DNA of 7,903 nt from positions 1-7,903 of the forward strand of contig CAMYAA010000029.1 in assembly GCA_947253615.1 (NCBI GenBank), read 5' to 3'. Shown here one piece after another: positions 1-6,198 of the stretch (position 1 is the first letter of the stretch; every line of letters begins with the position of its first letter). The DNA comes from an uncultured Sutterellaceae bacterium. Its GTDB lineage: Bacteria > Pseudomonadota > Gammaproteobacteria > Burkholderiales > Burkholderiaceae_F. The translations under genes and the position numbers were made by a program. Below the pieces are notes generated by a model that worked only from the letters and a program-made list of their open reading frames with translations, was not told where the DNA came from and did not search any database.

Positions 1-50
1 GATCTACACACTGCATATCGTCGGCAGCGTCAGATGTGTATAAGAGACAG
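1..50 (+). other. Illumina Nextera i5 adapter (sequencing artefact)
   Basis: These bases match the library adapter used with Nextera tagmentation. Bases 1-9 are the end of the P5 flow-cell sequence, 10-17 are an 8-base index (ACTGCATA, which I recognise as the i5 index numbered 506), 18-31 are the read-1 primer part and 32-50 are the 19-bp transposon mosaic end AGATGTGTATAAGAGACAG. Genomic sequence begins at 51. This is a contig end where adapter was not trimmed, not a mobile element of the organism. Confidence 0.98.
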
Positions 51-281
51 CTTGTGAAGAGCAACGGATAATTGATGGCGCCCGAGGGCTTGAGCCATTT
101 CAAAGGTCCCCGTCGTGTCCATGTTGGCCGCGATCACCGGGATACCGTGATAGCGAACGGGCGAATGGAGGAATTTAAATTCACGGGTAATATCGACTTC
201 ACTGCGACTCGTGAGCGTGGAACGCTTCGGGCGAATTAAAACATCTTTAAAGTCGAGCTTGACCGTATTTTCGATATGCAT
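51..281 (-). CDS. guaC: GMP reductase, N-terminal fragment cut by adapter
   Basis: GMP reductase converts GMP to IMP with NADPH, releasing ammonia, and so returns guanine nucleotides to the IMP pool in the cytoplasm. Only the first 77 residues are present of a family length near 345. They align from memory with E. coli GuaC: the stretch [14 protein letters not shown] appears here as [14 protein letters not shown] (residues 10-23), followed by [13 protein letters not shown] (48-60), the start of the TIM barrel shared with IMP dehydrogenase. The catalytic cysteine loop lies in the missing part. The start at 281 fits the homologue and has an AGGA ribosome site a few bases upstream. The open frame runs on to 30, but its last six residues (LSLIHI) and the stop codon are encoded by the adapter. 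The gene is therefore truncated by assembly, not broken in the genome. Confidence 0.95.
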
Positions 282-444
282 GGCAATCCTATAAACACAA
301 AAAGGTTAAACAAAGGGATGGCCTAAACAGAACACGTAAGCCTTCACGCTTGCTCCCTCACTACGATAGAGGGCTGTTGGGTGGCTTAATCGTCAATAAC
401 CATGATGTCCGTCGCTTTTTGCGCCGTGCGTAGGAAATGGGCAC

Positions 445-497
445 AAAAAAACGCCGGGCACACTCGGGCGATTAAGCACTTCCGTGTGTTCGGCGTT
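445..497 (-). terminator. Strong intrinsic terminator, minus strand
   Basis: Arms at 450-463 and 484-497 form a 14-bp stem with two G-U pairs and a 20-base loop. On the minus strand the stem is followed at once by a run of seven T. It lies about 164 bases before the guaC start and could end transcription from the GIY-YIG gene, or from a small transcript inside this intergenic region, so that it does not run into guaC. Confidence 0.75.
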
Positions 498-582
498 AAT
501 TAATTGTATAGAGTTTTCGAGGTTCGGGGCTAGTGAATCCCGAATTATTCGTAAATTTTGTCAAATCCTAGGGTAAACACTC

Positions 583-628
583 AAAAAAGGACCACGCCCC
601 ATCGACTTTGGCGCCCTGGCGTGGGGCC
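583..628 (-). terminator. Candidate intrinsic terminator of the GIY-YIG gene
   Basis: CCACGCC (592-598) pairs with GGCGTGG (618-624), extended by GG/CC across a small internal loop. On the minus strand six T follow (complement of A at 583-588). It lies about 120 bases after the stop codon of the GIY-YIG gene. A weaker GC-rich hairpin at 643-663 precedes it. Confidence 0.55.
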
Positions 629-749
629 ATGACGATAAGAAACCGCCCCCGTGTGGAGGGCGGGGCTCTTTAGGCACTGGGGCCTTCAACCCTTGGGCGA
701 CGCGAGGCGTGTCCATGGGTGGAATGCCCTCGTGCGGCCTTTGGCGGGG

Positions 750-2024
750 CTAGAGGTTCACTGGAGTGAGATTCAAGGTTTCCAAGATTTTAAACATCGC
801 GAGTCGATGACTCGTTAAGGGGAACGTGGATTCACTCGTCATATTCATGAGGACCGAGATAGCGATCACGCGTCGAAAGAAGGGTTCTTCTAAAAAGCTC
901 GGGAGCGCCTCTAAACTCATACTCGCCCGGGCGAGTCGCTTCGGGAGGGCGTATCCGTAAGGATTGCTCCAGGCGTGTTGAGAGATTTGCTCACTCGTGA
1001 GGGCCGCTAAGTCGGCCTCGTGGGCTTTTAAAGTGGGATGATCGAGCCAGGCCGCTTTCTGAGCTCTCTGTGCCGTCTCGTCCGTGAGGGTATTAAGGGG
1101 CGGCAACGGCCGGCTCGAGAGACGTTGATAAGCGACTTTGGCGTCGGGATCTTGCGCATGAAAGGGCGTCACTGGGAGCGGCGTATAGTCCGCAGGAAAG
1201 TGCCATTGCACCCAGGGGTAATAGTGTTCGCAATCGTCAGGCGTGAGGCCTAATACTTCAAACATAAACGGATTAAAGGGAATGTCGAGTAAAAAGAGTT
1301 CTTCGATGCGTTTGTAGTAACTCAGACTGATCATATTGCCGAGGTAGCTCGAGAGTGAAGCGACGACTGGACGAGAGGGTGTTTTCGTGACAAAGGCCGT
1401 CCAATAGCGATTGGCCGTTTCCTCCGGAAAGGGAATAACGGCTTTTACAAAGAGCCCTAAGAGGCTAAGAATGCGTTCGTATTGGGGAACGGTTTTAAAG
1501 GCTTCCCAATTTTTATTTTGCGCGTCGGGCACTTTGCGACACAATTGCGCCCAAAGACTATTAATGCCAGAGCCCTTTGTAAGATCGTTGGTTGCAAAGG
1601 CGTGGAGTACTTCGGGGTCATAGGCTTTATAGAGGGGCTCGAGGGTCTCGGGAGTCACCGTTTCGCTCGGTACGTTTTGGGTATTCATCAAGCGCAAATT
1701 GGCTTTGAGTGCTTTTTGGGTAAACGTGCGTTCGAGCTCTCGCAAATGCTTTTGGGTGAGTTTAATGGCGATATAGCGAATTTCGATATTCCACGCGCGC
1801 ATATGCTCTTTGTAGCGTCGATCGATATCCACGGATTGGCCGATATAGCATTGATTATCGGCCGTAAAGTACATATAGACGCCACTTAATTTTTGGCCCG
1901 TGAGGACGCTCTCAGGGAGCGAGTCTTTTAATAGGGTTTTTAAATTGGAGGATTCGCTCACGTCGGCTAAAAAGTCAAAACCGATATAGCGGGCAATTTT
2001 GGTGACGGTTTCTTTGGTAATCAT
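750..2024 (-). CDS. GIY-YIG nuclease domain protein of unknown role
   Basis: The N-terminal part carries a GIY-YIG endonuclease fold, a metal-dependent nuclease family used in homing, repair and restriction. Counting from the ATG at 2024, GVY is at residues 48-50, YIG at 60-62, the conserved arginine at 69/70 in DRRYKEH, a glutamate at about 98 in LERTF and an asparagine at 114. The catalytic set therefore looks complete. Residues from about 120 to 424 match no family I recognise. They are rich in aromatic residues and proline, with no obvious membrane segment. The frame can be extended 13 codons to a TTG at 2063, but neither start has a clear Shine-Dalgarno sequence. ATG is preferred because the extension is unconserved-looking and proline-rich. 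The gene stands alone, with a possible promoter at 2154-2182 and terminators downstream. The real substrate is unknown, and I see no methyltransferase or intron partner. Confidence 0.85.
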   Translation of the reverse strand: MITKETVTKIARYIGFDFLADVSESSNLKTLLKDSLPESVLTGQKLSGVYMYFTADNQCYIGQSVDIDRRYKEHMRAWNIEIRYIAIKLTQKHLRELERTFTQKALKANLRLMNTQNVPSETVTPETLEPLYKAYDPEVLHAFATNDLTKGSGINSLWAQLCRKVPDAQNKNWEAFKTVPQYERILSLLGLFVKAVIPFPEETANRYWTAFVTKTPSRPVVASLSSYLGNMISLSYYKRIEELFLLDIPFNPFMFEVLGLTPDDCEHYYPWVQWHFPADYTPLPVTPFHAQDPDAKVAYQRLSSRPLPPLNTLTDETAQRAQKAAWLDHPTLKAHEADLAALTSEQISQHAWSNPYGYALPKRLARASMSLEALPSFLEEPFFRRVIAISVLMNMTSESTFPLTSHRLAMFKILETLNLTPVNL

Positions 2025-2068
2025 GGTGGGCAAAGCGCAAGGTCGCTTGAGGGTTAAAGGCAAGAGTC

Positions 2069-2111
2069 TGACTGAATCTTAGAATCGATAAATCCGTTTT
2101 AAATTCAGTCA
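2069..2111 (-). promoter_or_regulatory. Inverted repeat in the leader of the GIY-YIG gene
   Basis: TGACTGAAT (2069-2077) and ATTCAGTCA (2103-2111) are perfect 9-base inverted copies separated by 25 bases. They lie just before the possible TTG start and about 45 bases before the ATG of the GIY-YIG gene. The pair could be an operator or an RNA hairpin that controls translation. A TATAAA element on the minus strand (2118-2123) abuts it but lacks a good -35 partner. Confidence 0.4.
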
Positions 2112-2153
2112 TTGTCTTTTATAGGGTCTTTTTTGAGTTAAATGAGTAGAGGT

Positions 2154-2182
2154 ATTGTATCAAGGCTGGGAGGCTTTGCTAA
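2154..2182 (-). promoter_or_regulatory. Candidate sigma-70 promoter for the GIY-YIG gene
   Basis: Read on the minus strand, TTAGCA (2177-2182, four of six match TTGACA) is followed after 17 bases by TACAAT (2154-2159, five of six match TATAAT) with an extended TG motif just before it. Transcription would start near 2147, giving a leader of about 120 bases that contains the 2069-2111 inverted repeat. Confidence 0.4.
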
Positions 2183-2329
2183 AAAAGGGGGTGAAGTCAC
2201 CCGAGGGGGTAGCGGCGAGTTTGAGGGGGAGAGTCCTACTCCGAGCGAAGTGGTGTGGAGGCCATGGATGGCGAGTGAGAGAGGGTGAGCACGGTCGTGG
2301 GCGTTTTGCTCCTCGGGGGTACTGGGCCC
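2183..2329. other. G-rich intergenic stretch
   Basis: This stretch between the GIY-YIG promoter region and the iadA terminator is rich in G on the plus strand and holds no credible gene. The 14-base hairpin GGGTGA-AG-TCACCC (2189-2202) is followed on the minus strand by CC and six T, so it may be a weak terminator that insulates the GIY-YIG gene from iadA read-through. Confidence 0.4.
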
Positions 2330-2367
2330 AAAAAAAACACCGTTTAAACGAATTAAACGGTGTTTTT
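2330..2367 (-). terminator. Intrinsic terminator of iadA (possibly bidirectional)
   Basis: A perfect 15-bp stem (2333-2347 with 2353-2367) has a 5-base loop. Eight A at 2330-2337 give a T8 run on the minus strand, 26 bases after the iadA stop codon. The T run at 2363-2367 could also give termination on the plus strand. Confidence 0.9.
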
Positions 2368-2393
2368 ATGAGGATAAGAACGACTAAGATGGA

Positions 2394-3557
2394 TTAGTCA
2401 TTCATCGCAGGATCGTATTCAAACGTACCGCGCACGATAATTTCGCCATCCTTCATCATCTGGCGGCCCTTACTAAAGACGTCCGTTAACGTCCAGTCCG
2501 CATCAAACAAACAGGCATTACCGATGGCGCCCGTCTTCACAACACCGACGTTCATGAGATTTAACCCTTGAGCGACGTTCTTCGTCGTGAAGCTCAAAGC
2601 CTTCGCAATGGGCATGTTGTAGTCTTTAATCAAGCGAAGCGTCGCTTCGAGGTTCCCCTCAACGCCACCGACGCCTAAGCCGACCATTTCGCCCTTGGCA
2701 TTAAAGCGAGGCATGGAGCCGTGACCGTCCGTACTCATCGTGATGAGTTGGGCATCCACACCGGCTTCCAAGGCCTTAATCACGGCCAATTCGGGTTTGC
2801 CTAAGCAGCAATCCGCCCCCGTGGTGAAGTCAATACGACCACCCTTTAAGGCAAAGCCAATGGCGGCATTGAGGACGTTTTCTTCACGAGAGCAGTGCGT
2901 CGGGCGAATATGGCGAATGGGCATGCCCATTTTGACCATTTCGGCAAACATTTCAAAGGGCCCAGGAATGTTGCCCAAGTGAATATGAAGTACCCCGAGC
3001 TTGCCCGAGATCATCCCGCCCACACGAATGTCGGCCAAGAGGGCCAAGACGTTTTGTAAGGTCGGGAACGAGGAACGATGGTTCCCCAAGGCGATCTTGC
3101 AGCCCAAGACTTCGGGCACCATGAATAAATCATTGGGGACCGAGCCCGTGAGGGTCGTGGGAGGATAGTGATAGTTGGAGGTATACATCCAAGCGCTCAC
3201 CCCTTCGATCTTGAGGGCCTGAACTTTGGCCAAAAGATTGGGAATGGAACGCGTGGTGAAGTCCGTCCCGGAAACACCAACCAAGTTCGTGGTGCCGCAG
3301 GCGACTAATTCCGAGAGTTGCAATTCGGGCGTACGGGTTGACGGACCACCTTCGCCACCGCCCCCGGTGACGTGAATGTGCTGGTCAAAAAAGCCCGGTG
3401 TTAAAATCTTGCCCTTGGCATCGATGACGTCGGTGCCAGGTAATACGTTGGTTAAGTTTTCGCCGATCGCGGCGATTTTGTCATTGACGAAGAGTACGTC
3501 AAGGATACCTTTGTCTTCAGGCGCATAAACGTGCGCCCCTTTGATCAAAATGGGCAT
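2394..3557 (-). CDS. iadA: Isoaspartyl dipeptidase
   Basis: A zinc amidohydrolase that cleaves beta-aspartyl (isoaspartyl) dipeptides, which arise from damaged proteins, so the cell can reuse the amino acids. Its 387 residues match the family length (E. coli IadA, about 390). The metal and substrate residues are all visible when aligned from memory with E. coli: HxH at 60 and 62, Glu69 in GGGGEGGP, Tyr129, the lysine that becomes carboxylated at 154 (GCKIALGNHR, with Arg161), His193, His221 and Arg224 in PTHCSR, and Asp277 and Ser281 in STDGHGS. The ATG at 3557 has GAGGA about 7 bases upstream. The gene is apparently monocistronic, with its own terminator 26 bases downstream. A minus-strand TATAGA at 3619-3624 may be its -10 element, but the matching -35 is poor. 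No signal peptide is seen, so it should be cytoplasmic. Confidence 0.95.
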   Translation of the reverse strand: MPILIKGAHVYAPEDKGILDVLFVNDKIAAIGENLTNVLPGTDVIDAKGKILTPGFFDQHIHVTGGGGEGGPSTRTPELQLSELVACGTTNLVGVSGTDFTTRSIPNLLAKVQALKIEGVSAWMYTSNYHYPPTTLTGSVPNDLFMVPEVLGCKIALGNHRSSFPTLQNVLALLADIRVGGMISGKLGVLHIHLGNIPGPFEMFAEMVKMGMPIRHIRPTHCSREENVLNAAIGFALKGGRIDFTTGADCCLGKPELAVIKALEAGVDAQLITMSTDGHGSMPRFNAKGEMVGLGVGGVEGNLEATLRLIKDYNMPIAKALSFTTKNVAQGLNLMNVGVVKTGAIGNACLFDADWTLTDVFSKGRQMMKDGEIIVRGTFEYDPAMND

Positions 3558-4003
3558 GAGGGATCCTCGGTCATGGTTTTAGGGTCGAGTCGGCGTGATG
3601 TCGCCGAACCTTTTTCATTCTATAGGAAAGCGTTGCCCCCTGACCGTAGGGATTAGTGCCTAGGGCTAGAAGCCTTGAAATGAGGCTAAAAGCGTGGGCG
3701 AATTAAGAAGCCTGGAGCGGGATCCCATAGGGCCACAAAGTGCCAAGCGTATTCTGGTTTGCTTTACTCGAAGCGCGATGACGTCAGGAAGTCGAAAAGA
3801 CAATACCCGCCCAAAGAGTGGACCATAGGTTGATGATTAAAGGCGAAAGGAGAGCAGTCACCCGCGAAGGTAACGAGCTCAGGGAAAGTTGACGGTAAGA
3901 AGGAAGGTGAAGCGTGAAGGTGAAGTGGTCACCTCCAAGAGACTCATGCCTAAAAGAGAAAGCGGAAGCCCTTTAAAGAAGCCTCGCCCCTTTTCGCGGG
4001 CGC
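3558..4003. other. Intergenic region, no gene recognised
   Basis: This is the space between the HTH gene and iadA. Short open frames on either strand lack good start signals or family resemblance. One plus-strand frame of 74 codons from a TTG near 3889 is very rich in Lys and Arg because the strand is purine-rich, and I do not accept it. An inverted repeat AGGTGA/TCACCT lies at about 3917-3933, similar in core to the hairpin at 2189-2202. Confidence 0.55.
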
Positions 4004-4043
4004 AAAAAAGCGGTGAGTGGAAACCTCGATCCGATCTCACCGC
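4004..4043 (-). terminator. Intrinsic terminator of the HTH gene
   Basis: GCGGTGAG (4010-4017) and CTCACCGC (4036-4043) form a perfect 8-bp stem with an 18-base loop. On the minus strand six T follow (complement of A at 4004-4009). It lies 35 bases after the stop codon of the small HTH gene and supports that gene being a genuine transcription unit. Confidence 0.85.
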
Positions 4044-4077
4044 AAAGTCCCAAAGCAAAGCAAAGCTTGGAGAGAAA

Positions 4078-4380
4078 TTATTCCTTATCGTTCGTTTCGC
4101 GAACTTTCATTGAAGGGAACGCTTCATAAGGATTGTGAGTGACACGACCCCCTTGTAAAAGACGCGATTCAATGATCGGAACCACCGGCATGGGCGAGCG
4201 ATTTTCAATCGGGATACGCTGCGTGGGGTTCTGAATGTACTGAGCGTACTCCGGCGCATTGCGGATGTACTTCTGTACCGTTTTGCGGGCCAAACGACGC
4301 ATACGCACGATTTCTTTAATGGGAATCTTATCCATATAGAAGAGTGCGCGGATGAAATAGATGTCAGAATCACTAACCAT
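4078..4380 (-). CDS. Small helix-turn-helix protein
   Basis: A 100-residue protein of unknown function. Residues 19-40 (IPIKEIVRMRRLARKTVQKYIR) have the spacing of a helix-turn-helix, with the second helix RKTVQKYI resembling the SRNTVRKYL of IS21-type transposase IstA. The remaining 60 residues are rich in proline and polar residues and end in a charged tail, with no catalytic domain visible. The ATG at 4380 is preceded by AAAGG with 8 bases of spacing, and a clean terminator follows the stop, so it is very likely expressed. It could be a small DNA-binding regulator or the DNA-binding end of a transposase that has lost its catalytic part. No transposon ends or a second transposase gene lie nearby, which favours an independent regulator. 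Its targets are unknown. Confidence 0.75.
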   Translation of the reverse strand: MVSDSDIYFIRALFYMDKIPIKEIVRMRRLARKTVQKYIRNAPEYAQYIQNPTQRIPIENRSPMPVVPIIESRLLQGGRVTHNPYEAFPSMKVRETNDKE

Positions 4381-4761
4381 GCTAAAAACCTTTTTTCAAT
4401 GAGTCATATTGGTCAAGTGCGCTCAGTTTAGCGAATCTCTTCGATTTAGAAAATATTAATAACATCACTCCAAAATTAATGGGGGCAATTTGGGATTAGC
4501 GGTTAATCTTATTAATTCCGCACGTTTAAAGGCCTTTTATTTTTAAGCGCCAAAATGCCGTTTAGGGTTATATGCCCCAAATTAACTCTAGTTCAGTGAT
4601 TCTAGAGATGGGTAGATTGAAAATCACCCTTTTAATAAAACTTATGGAGAACTAAGATCTTTTCTATGGCCAAAAACAGCAGCATTTAATCCCTTTAAAC
4701 TAGGTTGAGAAAAAATTCCCCTAAAACGATTACCTATTGATGGGTAGAAACGCCCGATTGT

Positions 4762-4775
4762 TTGATTTGCGTCAA
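4762..4775. promoter_or_regulatory. FNR/CRP-family binding box
   Basis: TTGATTTGCGTCAA matches the FNR/ANR consensus TTGAT-N4-ATCAA at nine of ten fixed positions and is a near palindrome. It lies in the AT-rich intergenic region, about 380 bases upstream of the HTH gene and more than 1 kb before the purE leader promoter. No well-placed -10 element at the usual distance (centre near -41.5) was found on either strand, so its target is not clear. Confidence 0.45.
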
Positions 4776-5061
4776 ATTCTTTTTGATTTAAACAGGAGTA
4801 GGAAATTGGGAATTAAAAAAGGGGGAATTTTTATTTAATAAGACTGTCAAAAAGCAAACTGTATTGAAATTACTCGGGATTTGTCATTCAGAGTTAATCG
4901 TCCGTATTCTCATTTATTAAGGCATTTATTGTTTTATAAGCCCTAAAAAACAGAGGCAATTTGCACAATTGGTAAAAAGCATTTTTGCATTTGTTAAAAA
5001 TTCAAATGTTTTAAAATTTAATCGTGTAGAATGGAGAGCGAAGGGGCTCTTTTCGCCCCAT

Positions 5062-5197
5062 AGAGGGAAAAATACGGCAAAAACCTTAGGTGAAAGGACG
5101 CAGTAGGGCGAATTGTACGGAGTGCCTCTGAAAGAGAGGGAAAAATAAGGGAGAGCGCAAGAGGGGGAAATGCTCGGGTCAAAAGGGGGAGAAATGC
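5062..5197 (+). repeat. Purine-rich short repeats
   Basis: AGAGGGAAAAATA occurs exactly twice, at 5062-5074 and 5135-5147. Related units follow: GAGGGGGAAATGC at 5161-5173 and AGGGGGAGAAATGC at 5184-5197. Similar purine strings continue to about 5250. They could be decayed repeats or simple low-complexity sequence, and no coding role is apparent. Confidence 0.4.
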
Positions 5198-5854
5198 CCC
5201 AGGTTGGTGCGCGCGTGGGAAAGCTAAGTGACGCGGGAAAAGAGGGAGCATCAACCGGCTTTTTGGGGTGGAATTGATGGGCCCCGATGCCTGGTGCTTG
5301 ATGGCGCCACCTTGGCGTGATGCTTTCCATTGGTTTGGGATTGAGTTCGCTCTCTTGCAGGGCGAAAGCGAAAACACGAGGGGAAGCAGAGGCGGTGTTT
5401 TTCCCCGCGGAAACGCTCGGGGTTAGGTTCTCGCTCGGAGGTGCTTTTGGTTTCACGGTGGTGCGCTTAGCACGATAGGGCGTGACGCCAGGGTTAGGCG
5501 AAGGGCTGAGCCGCTTTGCGCCCTTAGGGTGCTGGCCTTTTTCGTTACGGTGCATTTTTCTCGAGTGTCTGCACTGCCCTGGTGCACAGAAGATTCGCAG
5601 GGATGGTCTTCAGGACGAGTGCGCTCTTTTTGTGCCTTTTTCGTTCCCTTGATTCAAGGGGCGTTAGGGTGCATTAGGGCGAGCTTGGAGCGACATGGGT
5701 ACTGTTGGTGCAAAAACAACATTTTTCCCAAAAAGCGCGGGTAACCCTTTGGGGAGTAACGAAAGGGGGATTTTCTTTTGCTGAAAATGCGTTTTAACAA
5801 GATCGATTTGTCTTAAGGAAAACCCGTAAATACAAAAGATTTGTTACATCACGG

Positions 5855-5884
5855 TGCACAAAGTTCATTGGGCTTCGCTATAGT
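5855..5884 (+). promoter_or_regulatory. Candidate promoter of the purE leader
   Basis: TGCACA (5855-5860, four of six match TTGACA), 18 bases of spacing, then TATAGT (5879-5884, five of six match TATAAT). Transcription would start near 5891, producing a leader of roughly 300 bases before purE. A second weaker candidate is TTGTCT-17-TACAAA at 5808-5836. Confidence 0.4.
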
Positions 5885-5890
5885 TAGGGC

Positions 5891-6198
5891 AACAAAGACA
5901 GGACGAGCTTAAGAAAACGCTCTTTTATAGTTTTCAGGGTCTCGATTCTGTGTTTCACAAACTGAAATGAATAAGCCGTGACGGGGTCTCTATAACGAGA
6001 TCATTGAGACGGGAAAGCAGACCTAGGGGAGCTAAGCTCACCAAGTGGTCTGGGTTTGAAAGACGAGTCCGTGTTTCAAACTACACCGAAGGGATAAAAG
6101 CCCAGGCGGGGAGGTTTCCTAGAAAAAAAATAGGATGTCTCCCCACCTGGGCTTTTTCATGGACGTGCTTTTTTTCTCATTCATTTTGGGAGAGTTCG
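5891..6198 (+). ncRNA. Structured purE leader, candidate attenuator or riboswitch
   Basis: A run of possible helices precedes purE: GTCTC/GAGAC (5986-5990 with 6006-6010), CAGACC/GGTCTG (6018-6023 with 6047-6052) enclosing GAGC/GCTC, and GTTTGAAA/TTTCAAAC (6054-6061 with 6074-6081). A terminator hairpin at 6096-6157 follows. CTGGGTTT (6050-6057) can instead pair with the left arm of that terminator (6097-6105, one bulged G), which would open it and at the same time disrupt two upstream helices. GGGGAG (6026-6031) can pair with CTCCCC in the right arm (6139-6144). This is the layout of transcription attenuation. I recognise no known aptamer family, and the RNA could instead be a free small RNA ending at the terminator. 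The 5' end is inferred. Confidence 0.5.
6096..6157 (+). terminator. Strong intrinsic terminator before purE
   Basis: The left arm AAAAGCCCAGG (6096-6106) pairs with 6146-6156, and GGGGAG (6108-6113) pairs with CTCCCC (6139-6144), separated by a single C/A mismatch. An inner TCCTA/TAGGA helix (6117-6121 with 6131-6135) closes a loop of G and eight A. Five T (6153-6157) end the stem. It sits only 42 bases before the purE start codon. Confidence 0.88.

Larger units (their letters stand above)
282..749. other. Intergenic region with several hairpins
   Basis: I find no convincing gene in these 468 bases. The region carries inverted repeats at 355-373 (CCCTC/GAGGG), 450-497, 523-544 (TTCGGG/CCCGAA), 592-624 and 643-663 (CCGCCC/GGGCGG). 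Two of them, at 450-497 and 592-624, are followed by T runs on the minus strand and are listed separately as terminators. A clear promoter for guaC was not found. TTGACG at about 381-386 on the minus strand has no well-spaced -10 partner. Confidence 0.6.
4381..5854. other. Large divergent intergenic region
   Basis: About 1.5 kb with no gene I can support. The part from 4381 to about 5020 is AT-rich and holds an FNR-like box (4762-4775), a 6-base inverted repeat CTCTAG/CTAGAG (4586-4607) and a small plus-strand hairpin with four T (4610-4633). From about 5035 to 5560 the plus strand becomes purine-rich with short repeats. Because stop codons are purine-rich, the pyrimidine-rich minus strand stays open by composition there. 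The 209-codon minus-strand frame 4926-5555 is rich in Pro, Ser and Phe, has no clear ribosome site and looks like no family, so it is not called. Confidence 0.55.

Noticed and set aside
1..50. Transposon end of a mobile element
   Set aside because: The mosaic end is flanked by the Illumina index and primer sequence, so it is library adapter and not a resident Tn5-type element.
383..460. Short minus-strand frame of about 25 codons ending in MVIDD
   Set aside because: It begins inside the terminator hairpin, has no ribosome site and resembles no known protein.
559..564. Perfect -35 hexamer TTGACA on the minus strand
   Set aside because: No -10 element is found at 15 to 19 bases spacing; the best hexamer there matches only two of six positions.
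1482..1889. 135-codon plus-strand frame
   Set aside because: It lies opposite the GIY-YIG gene, whose motifs are clear, and its translation resembles no protein.
3889..4113. 74-codon plus-strand frame rich in Lys and Arg
   Set aside because: It starts at TTG with no firm support, overlaps the terminator and end of the HTH gene on the other strand, and reflects purine-rich composition.
4926..5555. 209-codon open frame on the minus strand
   Set aside because: Its composition (Pro, Ser, Phe) follows from a pyrimidine-rich strand with few chances for stops. There is no clear ribosome site, no recognisable domain, and overlapping frames are open as well.
5978..6157. ZTP (pfl) riboswitch before purE
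   Set aside because: CCGTGAC and a CACCTGGGC near the terminator recall parts of that motif, but their order and spacing do not give its conserved internal loop and pseudoknot. CACCTGGGC is simply the terminator's right arm.
5891..6157. 6S RNA
   Set aside because: A single long hairpin with a large central bubble could not be drawn. The visible helices are in series.
6004..6198. Upstream extension of the purE frame
   Set aside because: It would translate through the terminator hairpin and adds 65 residues absent from the PurE family. The ATG at 6199 has a good ribosome site.
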